From Alphaproteobacteria bacterium (GTDB lineage: Bacteria > Pseudomonadota > Alphaproteobacteria > Micropepsales > Micropepsaceae): a DNA stretch of 6,031 bases. The stretch is from positions 1-6,031 of the forward strand of contig JAATGK010000056.1 of NCBI GenBank assembly GCA_015654715.1, written 5' to 3'. This document shows, one piece after another, positions 1 through 5,200 of this stretch (the stretch's first letter is position 1; every line of letters begins with the position of its first letter). A model generated the notes under the pieces. It did not search any database and had not been told where the DNA came from. It worked only from the letters and a program-made list of their open reading frames with translations. Made by a program: the position numbers and the translations under genes.

Positions 1-1149
1 GAACGCCGCCGACTTGCCGGCTTGCAGGGATGCCACGCGACGCGTCACGTCGTGCGCATCGTTGACCTCCTTGCCGTTGATGGCGACGATCAAATCGCCC
101 TGACGCAGACCAGCGCGAGCCGCCGGGCTGTCGGGCACAACCGAAGCCACCAGCGCACCCTTGGGATCTTGCACGCCAAGCGAGGCGGCGATCTCCGGCG
201 TCACCGGCTGAATCTGCACGCCGAGCCAGCCGCGCGCGACGCGGCCGTGCGCCTCAAGCGCCGCGACCACGTCTTTGATGGTCGACGCCGGAATGGCGAA
301 GCCGATGCCGATCGATCCGCCGGTCGGCGAATAGATCATCGAATTCATGCCGATCACCTGGCCGCGGAGGTCGAAGGTCGGCCCGCCCGAGTTGCCCTGG
401 TTGATCGGGGCGTCGATCTGGATGAAGTCGGTATAGGGCTGCTCGGCATTGCCGATGTCGCGTCCGATCGACGACACGATGCCGGCAGTCACGGTGTTCG
501 ACAGGCCGAACGGATTGCCGACCGCCACCACCCAATCGCCGACACGCAGGGAGCGGTCGTTGCCAAATTCGACAGTCGGCAACGGCTTATCGGATTTTAC
601 CCGCAACAAGGCGACGTCGGTCGCCGAATCGGTGCCGACGAGCTTGGCGTCGAGGATGCGGCCGTCCGGCAGTTTCACCTTGATCTTGGTGGCGCCGCCG
701 ACGACGTGATTGTTGGTCACAATCAGACCGGACTTGTCGATGATGAAGCCCGAGCCCATCGAGGTTGCCTTGCGCGCCTGAGGGTGCATCTGGGGCATGC
801 CGCGGCCACCGAATTGGCGGAAAAACTCCTTGAAGCCCTCCGGCACATCATCTCCGTCCGACTGGGCGACCTTCTCTTCGGCCGTGACGCTGACCACGGC
901 CGGGCCGACGCGCTCGACCAGATCGGCAAAGCTGAACGGGGTTCCGTTCTCCATCATCCGGGTTGGCGGAGCGCCTTGGCCACCGCGTTCCGGCGCCTCG
1001 TAGCGAGCAATGCCCGAACCGGCATCCGCCGAATGTTCGGGCAGGAGCGCGTAGGCCCCAAAACTCACCAAGATCACTGCAGCGGCTGACGTGGCGGCCA
1101 GCAACGCCTTATTGCGTTTTACGTATGCCATGACCTGCTCTTTGTTCAT
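1..1149 (-). CDS. degP: DegP/HtrA-family periplasmic serine protease (Do-like), 3' end cut by window edge
   Basis: Protease-chaperone of the HtrA/Do family, which degrades or refolds misfolded proteins in the periplasm. The 383 visible residues run from ATG at 1149 to the window edge without a stop. A charged N-terminus and a hydrophobic stretch (about 15-36) give a signal peptide or anchor. A long loop rich in Gly, Phe and Gln (about 95-126), as in DegP loop LA, precedes the protease core. The triad is complete: His148 in VTNNHVV, Asp178 in SATDVALL and Ser254 in NQGNSGGP. A PDZ domain begins near 303 (RVARGWLGVQI) and is cut at the edge; family members normally carry a second PDZ, so roughly 100 or more residues should lie outside. 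A GGAG lies 10 nt before the ATG at 1149. Met7 (1131), preceded by an AGCAGG sequence, is an alternative start. The gene follows ccmE on the same strand after 101 bp and probably has its own promoter. The family call is secure; DegP versus a DegQ/MucD-type paralogue is less so. Confidence 0.95.
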   Translation of the reverse strand, partial: MNKEQVMAYVKRNKALLAATSAAAVILVSFGAYALLPEHSADAGSGIARYEAPERGGQGAPPTRMMENGTPFSFADLVERVGPAVVSVTAEEKVAQSDGDDVPEGFKEFFRQFGGRGMPQMHPQARKATSMGSGFIIDKSGLIVTNNHVVGGATKIKVKLPDGRILDAKLVGTDSATDVALLRVKSDKPLPTVEFGNDRSLRVGDWVVAVGNPFGLSNTVTAGIVSSIGRDIGNAEQPYTDFIQIDAPINQGNSGGPTFDLRGQVIGMNSMIYSPTGGSIGIGFAIPASTIKDVVAALEAHGRVARGWLGVQIQPVTPEIAASLGVQDPKGALVASVVPDSPAARAGLRQGDLIVAINGKEVNDAHDVTRRVASLQAGKSAAF

Positions 1150-1159
1150 TGGTCCCACT

Positions 1160-1163
1160 CTCC
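1160..1163 (-). promoter_or_regulatory. Ribosome binding site of degP
   Basis: The minus strand reads GGAG followed by AGTGGGACCA and then ATG at 1149. The 10-nt spacing is at the long end of normal. The site supports the start at 1149 over the internal Met at 1131, although the latter also has a purine-rich AGCAGG just before it. Confidence 0.5.
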
Positions 1164-1198
1164 ATCGACCGTGGAGTATGCCTGAGATACGACCAAAA

Positions 1199-1234
1199 GC
1201 TTGCTATATTATTGCTCGAACGTGAATAACAAGC
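1199..1234. repeat. Imperfect inverted repeat overlapping the degP promoter candidate
   Basis: The arms are GCTTGCTAT (1199-1207) and ATAACAAGC (1226-1234), matching at 8 of 9 positions around an 18-nt centre. They overlap the putative -10 and -35 elements of degP, as an operator would. A weak RNA hairpin or chance in an AT-rich stretch are the alternatives. No known operator consensus is recognised. Confidence 0.35.
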
Positions 1235-1250
1235 AATGTTGCCGCAACCG

Positions 1251-1700
1251 TCAGCGCTGGCCCGACGTTTCCTGCCAGCGTCCCTCGCGCTTTAGCGCGT
1301 CAACGACCTCGGGAGGCATGTATTTCTCGTCATGCTTGGCGAGCACCTGGCTGGCGACGAACGTTTCCGTGCCATCCAAGCTCCCGACCGCCACCACGCC
1401 TTGGCCTTCGCGAAACAATGCCGGAAGGTCCCCGGTATAGCGGACGGGAACGGTGGCGCGGCCGTCACCGACCACAAAGCGGACCAAGGCACCGGGGCCC
1501 TTGTGCAGCGACTTCGGCGCCACAATGCCGCCGATGCGGAACGCCACACCGGGCGCGACATGCTTCGCATACACATCCGACGGACCATAAAAATAAAGGA
1601 CGTTGTCCTTGAGCGCGGCGACCGACAGCCCGGCCGCGCCGGCGCCTGCGGCGAGCAAGGCCAGGACGAAATAAAGGCGGCGGCGTTTGCGGACGTTCAT
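1251..1700 (-). CDS. ccmE: Cytochrome c maturation haem chaperone CcmE (CycJ)
   Basis: CcmE takes haem delivered by CcmABCD, binds it covalently, and passes it to the CcmF/CcmH ligation complex, which attaches it to apocytochrome c in the periplasm. The 149-residue protein has the expected size and layout: a basic N-terminus (RKRRR at 4-8), one membrane anchor (about 9-30), then a small beta-barrel domain with YFYGPSDV near 36-43 and VRIGG-type strands. The haem-attachment motif LAKHDEKYMPPEV contains His123, equivalent to the covalent haem ligand His130 of E. coli CcmE, and Tyr127, equivalent to Tyr134. The start at 1700 fits the family N-terminus, but no strong Shine-Dalgarno precedes it (only AGAG and CCTCTC nearby). 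It stands without ccmI upstream or ccmF/ccmH downstream, unlike the common rhizobial cycHJKL order; degP follows directly. Confidence 0.97.
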   Translation of the reverse strand: MNVRKRRRLYFVLALLAAGAGAAGLSVAALKDNVLYFYGPSDVYAKHVAPGVAFRIGGIVAPKSLHKGPGALVRFVVGDGRATVPVRYTGDLPALFREGQGVVAVGSLDGTETFVASQVLAKHDEKYMPPEVVDALKREGRWQETSGQR

Positions 1701-1866
1701 GAGAGGACTCTGTTGCAGACCCCCCTATAAGACGCTCTGTCTGCTCGACGAAGACAAGGCCAAGGACGCCGTCACCGCCGACGCCAAGGAACTCGACGCC
1801 TTGATGGCGAGGCCCGACGTGACCAAGCTCTTCAAAATGCTGCTGGTCCTGACGAAGGCAGAGTAG
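1699..1866 (+). pseudogene. Short coding-like plus-strand segment, 55 codons, possible C-terminal gene remnant
   Basis: An open frame runs from ATG at 1699 to TAG at 1864-1866. From about 1744 onward its codons look like real coding in this genome (many GCC, GAC, AAG, CTG, CTC), and the peptide is plausibly helical, with LLDEDKAKDAV, KELDALMARPDV and FKMLLVLTKAE. The first 15 codons (with CC and PP) look unlike coding. The proposed ATG overlaps the ccmE start on the other strand, and no ribosome site is visible. The minus strand here does not give a convincing protein. The best reading is the surviving C-terminal end of a plus-strand gene truncated near 1735-1745. A real small protein or chance are alternatives. 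I do not recognise its family. Confidence 0.35.
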
Positions 1867-1872
1867 CCTGCC
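1857..1872. terminator. Weak hairpin between convergent 3' ends
   Basis: GGCAG (1857-1861) pairs with CTGCC (1868-1872) around a 6-nt loop. It lies between the stop of the plus-strand segment and the stop of the 113-residue minus-strand gene, where a two-way terminator would be placed. The stem is only 5 bp and no run of T follows on either strand, so it is a weak candidate. Confidence 0.25.
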
Positions 1873-1875
1873 GTC

Positions 1876-2217
1876 TCATTGCTGCGCGGCGTGGAAGATT
1901 TCTTCCGCCAGGCCGGTGGTGTAGCTGAGGCCGTCGAGCGTGAGGGTGATCCGATGCGGCCAGTCGGCGCGCGCCAGACCTTTGCGGGTCAACGCATGCC
2001 ATACCGCTTCGTTGTACAGGCCGGACGCATCCTTGGCTGCCACCACCGCATTGCCGAGGTGGAAGTGATCGCCATGCGGCTGCGGGAAGCGCGTGATGGT
2101 GACCTCGCCATTGGCCTCGCGGGTGGCGGAATCGGGCAGGCTGGCCAGCCCCTGCAAAACCGTCAGAGTACGAAGCTGCAGCGGGTTAAGTTTGAACGGG
2201 TTGGATTTCGGCGGCAT
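1876..2217 (-). CDS. Conserved-looking small protein of unknown function, 113 residues, coupled to the CoA-transferase gene
   Basis: Function unknown; I cannot assign a domain. The N-terminus (KSNPFKLNPLQLRTLTVLQ) has a basic start and then a likely helix. The middle has a short beta-like stretch with EVTITRFPQPHGDHFHLGNAVV, in which His, Asp and His (about 49-53) form a possible metal site. The rest (NEAVWHALTRKGLAR) looks helical and ends with ITLTLDGLSYTTGLAEEIF. There is no signal peptide or membrane segment, so it is probably cytoplasmic. Its ATG lies inside the end of the CoA-transferase gene with a 32-nt overlap, and GAGGAAG stands 3 nt before the ATG, a strong ribosome site. That argues for translation coupled to the upstream gene and for a true start at 2217. 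Coding is well supported by composition and position. My impression that such proteins occur in rhizobial genomes is memory, not a search result. Confidence 0.85.
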   Translation of the reverse strand: MPPKSNPFKLNPLQLRTLTVLQGLASLPDSATREANGEVTITRFPQPHGDHFHLGNAVVAAKDASGLYNEAVWHALTRKGLARADWPHRITLTLDGLSYTTGLAEEIFHAAQQ

Positions 2218-3625
2218 TGGCTTCCTCGTGCGCGGACGCCCAGAGAGGTGAAACGACTGCGTCCATCAGCGAACCGTCAAGCGGCGGCGTCTTCGGCATC
2301 CTGACGACCGGTCCGAGAAATTCGAACCAGCCATCCTTCGTTTCGCACGATTGCAGATATTGGTCGAGTCCGGCGAGGGGGTCCCAGGCCTCCGGCACGC
2401 TGGCAGCGTCAATCCGGCCCAGGGAAGAAAGCCAAGCGGCCGTCGCGGCCAGCGAAACCTGGACGTGCCAACTGCCGCCCTCGCGGATGCGCCGGCGGAT
2501 CGCCGCCATCGCACCGGCCGCGCCGAGCACGCCGGTAACCGTACTGAGAACCGCCGCCGGGATCAGATCCGGCTGGGCCCCGGCCTTGGGCCCGCGGCGT
2601 GCCGCCACGAAGGCCCCCTGCTCGGCAGCGAGACCGGTGGCCGCCTGCGTCGTTTCTTCCCAGCCGCGCCGTTCCGCCCAAGGCCCTTCCAGCCCATAGG
2701 CCGAGATCGACACGGTGATCATGCCCGGCGCGATATGGGCGAGCGAGGCGGGCGAGAAGCCCAGTCTGGTCAACGCCCCGGGACGATAGGAATCGACGAA
2801 CACATCGGCCTGACGGACGAGCCGCCGCAAGGCTTCCGCCGCCGAAGGCTGGGCCAAGTCGAGATGGGTCCGCCGCTTTCCGGCGGCGTAGGCAAGCTCG
2901 AGATCGCTGGCGGCAGGCAGCCGCTCGGCCGCGATGGCAAGAACCTCGGCGCCATGGCTCGCCAGCAGCTGCGTACAAACCGGCCCGGCAACGATGCGCG
3001 TGAGATCGAGCACTTTCATGCCGCCCAGCGGCGCCGAACTCTCGGATAGCTGCGCCGGCGGACCGGACGCGACCTTGGTCAGCACGATGGGACTCACCGC
3101 CAGGCGGCCGGGAACCGAACGCGTCCATTCGCTTTCACTGCGGACCACCGCACCGCTCAAGGCGAGATAGGCAAACGCATCCTCGAGCGCGAGCGCATTC
3201 CATTTGGCGACCGCTTCCGACACCGACGGACGCTCGTCGCGGGCATTGAGCAGATCAAGGGTGCGGCGCGCCAAGCGCGGAAATCCGCCGTGCAGATAAA
3301 GCCAGCGCCGGTCGGCGCTTTGATAGAAGCCCGTGACAGCGTTGGGCGGCAAAACCGGGCGGATCGTCGTCCCGTTCAGGCGATATTGCGGGACCAATGT
3401 CGCCGCGGCGGCGCGCAAATCGACGGCTATCCGCTGAGTTTCACCACCGCGAAAACGCCAGACCTCAGCCGCGCTCGCGCCGGCATAACCCAAGGCCGCG
3501 GCGGCAGCGGTCGCGACGCGAAACGGCGTTGGTACGATTGCTTCGGGTCCGTCGAATTGTGGCATCGCCAGCGGCGTCGCTCCGGCGACCCGGTTGAGAA
3601 CTTCGAACGCGGCTTGCGGCGTCAT
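2186..3625 (-). CDS. CaiB/BaiF-type (class III) CoA-transferase-like protein with extra N-terminal half-domain
   Basis: Class III enzymes move CoA between carboxylic acids, or racemise acyl-CoA, in the cytoplasm; the substrate here is unknown. The core starts near 199 with PLGGMKVLDLTRIVAGPVCTQLLASHGAEV, broken here as PLGGMKVLDLTRIVAGP then CTQLLASHGAEV, the standard CoA-binding start. It continues with LDL (255-257), VDSYRPGALTRLGF (277-290), ISAYGLEGPW (307-316) and GSWHVQVSL (384-392), and ends with DGWFEFLGP. Residues about 50-190 resemble the second half of the same fold, with RFRGGETQRIAVDL and a DRRWLYLHGGFP stretch, so the protein is a tandem or one-and-a-half-copy form, known among bacterial CoA-transferases of about 470 residues. 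The catalytic Asp expected after ERRG is replaced by Glu (WEE, 322-324). GGAG stands 6 nt before the ATG at 3625. The gene overlaps the next one by 32 nt. Confidence 0.88.
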   Translation of the reverse strand: MTPQAAFEVLNRVAGATPLAMPQFDGPEAIVPTPFRVATAAAAALGYAGASAAEVWRFRGGETQRIAVDLRAAAATLVPQYRLNGTTIRPVLPPNAVTGFYQSADRRWLYLHGGFPRLARRTLDLLNARDERPSVSEAVAKWNALALEDAFAYLALSGAVVRSESEWTRSVPGRLAVSPIVLTKVASGPPAQLSESSAPLGGMKVLDLTRIVAGPVCTQLLASHGAEVLAIAAERLPAASDLELAYAAGKRRTHLDLAQPSAAEALRRLVRQADVFVDSYRPGALTRLGFSPASLAHIAPGMITVSISAYGLEGPWAERRGWEETTQAATGLAAEQGAFVAARRGPKAGAQPDLIPAAVLSTVTGVLGAAGAMAAIRRRIREGGSWHVQVSLAATAAWLSSLGRIDAASVPEAWDPLAGLDQYLQSCETKDGWFEFLGPVVRMPKTPPLDGSLMDAVVSPLWASAHEEANAAEIQPVQT

Positions 3626-3633
3626 AGAGGTCT

Positions 3634-3637
3634 CCGT
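3634..3637 (-). promoter_or_regulatory. Ribosome binding site of the CoA-transferase gene
   Basis: On the minus strand GGAG is read just before ACCTCT and the ATG at 3625. Its spacing is good, and it fixes the chosen start. Confidence 0.6.
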
Positions 3638-3657
3638 CAGGCATTATTATGCCCGGA

Positions 3658-3671
3658 TGCGGGCGCCCGCA
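3658..3671. repeat. 14-bp perfect palindrome centred on GGGCGCCC
   Basis: TGCGGGCGCCCGCA reads the same on both strands. It lies in the gap before the CoA-transferase gene, between the putative -35 and -10 hexamers on the minus strand. A dimeric repressor or activator could bind there. It has no loop, so it would make a poor terminator. GC-rich genomes produce such palindromes by chance fairly often. Confidence 0.45.
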
Positions 3672-3731
3672 ATTGCCGAAATCGTCGTGCTCGCAGCGGA
3701 ATTACCCGCCAGCAATGAATCGAACTTAGGC

Positions 3732-5123
3732 CTAGTCGCATTGCGCTCCGGCCGCCTTGCCGCGACGGCGCACGAACTCGGCTTCGGATTCATCGAACAG
3801 CTGGTTGGTCAGTTCGAGTGCCAGAGCGAACTGGTGTTCGGCGACCTCGCGCTTGGCGCCTTCGCTGCACCGAAGCTCCTTCAACAAATCTTCGGTGTAG
3901 CCACGAAGATAAAGGCAGGCCTCGTCCACCGCCTCCTGATGCTTGGCGCCGAACGAGCCGGGGACCGCCAGCAATTTGGTTCCGGCCAACACCGCCGCAT
4001 AACGCAGCGCCCGTTCCTCGCGATCGGGATCGACGGCGTGGCTAAGATCGGGGACGCGCGGACCGCCGGAATAGCCGGACTTATGGGTCGGCAGCCCGCC
4101 CGCGATCTCCTTGGGCGCGCGCTCCATGAAGCTGTCCATGGCGCCGCCAACGGCAGCGCGGTCTTTGAGCAGGAGCTGGCCCCAGCGGCCGGTTCGCAGG
4201 ATCTCTACTTCCTTGACGATGGCGCTCGAGATGTTGGTGAAGGACGTGAGATGAGCGATGAGTTCATCGGCGTTGAAACGGGGATGACGGATGTTGGTGA
4301 TCGCGGTGCGCGAATCTTCCATGTCGGCAAGCAACACGTCGCCGGCCAGACCCATATCGGTCGAAGAAATCATCGCATCATGCGTCTGCCGCGCCACCAG
4401 CATCGCGAGCTTGAGCGCTTCCCACGGTTTGGCCAAGCGCCGCATCGCCACCACCGACACGAACGGCGCCGCATCAAGATTGCTCTCAACGACGGAATCG
4501 AAGATCCGCCGAAGGCCCCACAACAACTCTTCGGTGAGGACCAGCGTCGGTTTGGGCAGCAACGCCTGCACTTCCAACATATGGGGGCCCGACGGCAGAA
4601 TCAGCGCAATGTCGCCGGCATCGTCGGCCACCGGATCGCCGCCCAGCGCCGTGGCCGCCGCCTTGCGGTTCTTCTTCAGCGCCGCAGACATCGCCGCACC
4701 GGCGATCGGCCAGAACGTCTCGGCTCGCGCAAGCGCCTCGCTGTGCCGCGCGGTGTGCGCACAGGAACGGATGTCGGTCGAATAGGCCGCCGCCGCCTCG
4801 GGAATGAGCGTGTGGCTTACCCAACGCCAGATCGGCACCACATTGGCGCGCAGAATGCGGCCCTTCTGCTTTTCGTGCCGCGGAATGTTGACCAGCAAAT
4901 CCTCGAACGGCCGGCAGAACACGCGGAGCGGCGTCGGCGTGCGGCGGCGCGTTTCGTCACCGCGCAGCACCGGACGCAAACCTTCGAGAATGAGATCGTG
5001 CGGCAGAGCCTTGCCATCGGCCAAGCGGTCAAGCTCAACCGCCATCGCCAGACGCGCCGCCACGTCCCGCGGCATACCGCCGAGGAATGACTGGAGCAAC
5101 GCGGTCTTGTCTGGCGACAGCAT
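3732..5123 (-). CDS. Unrecognised 463-residue protein, mostly helical, probably cytoplasmic
   Basis: I do not recognise this protein and assign no function. The frame is open across 1.39 kb with codon use like its neighbours, so it is a real gene. No signal peptide, membrane segment, nucleotide-binding P-loop or helix-turn-helix is apparent. The N-terminal 60 residues (LSPDKTALLQSFLGGMPRDV, then LADGKALPHDLILEGLRPVL) look helical. Basic and hydrophobic patches follow (PRHEKQKGRI, VPIWRWVSHTLIP at about 96-108). The centre has repeated helix-like segments with LVLTEELLWGLRRIFDSVV and VAMRRLAKPWEALKLAMLVA. The C-terminus is acidic-basic amphipathic helix (about 400-455) ending in Ala, Gln, Cys and Asp. 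The ATG at 5123 lacks a clear Shine-Dalgarno and is preceded directly by TGA of a four-codon upstream frame. Met17 (5075) is an alternative start. The gene sits 77 bp after the sensor kinase, same strand. Confidence 0.85.
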   Translation of the reverse strand: MLSPDKTALLQSFLGGMPRDVAARLAMAVELDRLADGKALPHDLILEGLRPVLRGDETRRRTPTPLRVFCRPFEDLLVNIPRHEKQKGRILRANVVPIWRWVSHTLIPEAAAAYSTDIRSCAHTARHSEALARAETFWPIAGAAMSAALKKNRKAAATALGGDPVADDAGDIALILPSGPHMLEVQALLPKPTLVLTEELLWGLRRIFDSVVESNLDAAPFVSVVAMRRLAKPWEALKLAMLVARQTHDAMISSTDMGLAGDVLLADMEDSRTAITNIRHPRFNADELIAHLTSFTNISSAIVKEVEILRTGRWGQLLLKDRAAVGGAMDSFMERAPKEIAGGLPTHKSGYSGGPRVPDLSHAVDPDREERALRYAAVLAGTKLLAVPGSFGAKHQEAVDEACLYLRGYTEDLLKELRCSEGAKREVAEHQFALALELTNQLFDESEAEFVRRRGKAAGAQCD

Positions 5124-5135
5124 TCAAGAACCCAT
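5124..5135 (-). other. Four-codon upstream frame abutting the start of the 463-residue gene
   Basis: On the minus strand ATG GGT TCT TGA runs from 5135 to 5124 and the gene's ATG follows without a gap. A ribosome that ends on the TGA could restart at once. No ribosome site is obvious for either ATG, and a short frame like this can arise by chance. Confidence 0.25.
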
Positions 5136-5200
5136 AGTTATCCAGTTCCGAGACTATCGCTTTATTGTTAATGGGCAATTTCCGATTCTTGCAGCCGGAT
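5124..5200 (-). promoter_or_regulatory. Intergenic gap between sensor kinase and 463-residue gene
   Basis: The 77-bp gap is AT-rich in its middle (CATTAACAATAAAGC on the minus strand), which is typical of promoter DNA here. TTGCCC followed after 16 nt by TAGTCT is a possible but poor sigma-70 pair. A second AT-rich stretch (GATAACTAT) lies within about 20 nt of the start codon and could be a -10 for a near-leaderless message. GGAAC and GTTCT flank it as an imperfect inverted repeat, but the spacing of 13 does not fit an EcfG promoter. No terminator for the kinase gene is seen. Confidence 0.3.

Larger units (their letters stand above)
1150..1250 (-). promoter_or_regulatory. Intergenic region with candidate degP promoter
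   Basis: This gap of 101 bp between ccmE and degP is clearly more AT-rich than its surroundings. On the minus strand a TTGCTT hexamer is followed, after 17 nt, by AATAAT, with TATAGC overlapping just downstream. That is a reasonable sigma-70-type spacing, though the matches to TTGACA and TATAAT are only partial. It would give degP transcription of its own as well as read-through from ccmE. I see no clear heat-shock (sigma-32) or EcfG-type (GGAAC/CGTT) promoter and no strong terminator after ccmE. This is inference from spacing and base composition only. Confidence 0.4.
3626..3731 (-). promoter_or_regulatory. Intergenic region with weak promoter candidate for the CoA-transferase gene
   Basis: This 106-bp gap separates the 463-residue gene from the CoA-transferase gene. 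On the minus strand TTGCGG is followed after 17 nt by TAATAA, about 20-25 nt before the ribosome site. The -10 part is a fair match and the -35 part a poor one. No T-rich terminator is seen after the stop at 3732, so read-through from upstream is also possible. Confidence 0.3.

Noticed and set aside
22..1089. Plus-strand open frame of 355 codons
   Set aside because: It is the exact complement-frame shadow of degP, whose catalytic triad and PDZ motifs are clear on the minus strand. The product is rich in Arg, His and Asp and lacks any family sign.
1238..1250. GTTGC/GCAAC hairpin as terminator of ccmE
   Set aside because: The loop would be one or two bases and no T tract follows on the minus strand, so it is not a credible terminator.
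2351..3128. Overlapping open frames on both strands inside the CoA-transferase gene
   Set aside because: Their translations are low-complexity Arg/Gly/Ala strings; the CoA-transferase frame carries all recognisable motifs.
3594..5090. Plus-strand open frame of 498 codons
   Set aside because: It lies antisense to the 463-residue gene. Its product is an Arg/His/Gly-rich string typical of a shadow frame in GC-rich DNA, without motifs or a ribosome site.
5124..5160. EcfG stress promoter suggested by GGAAC
   Set aside because: The GGAAC to GTT spacing is 13 nt rather than 16-17 and the -10 lacks the CGTT form.
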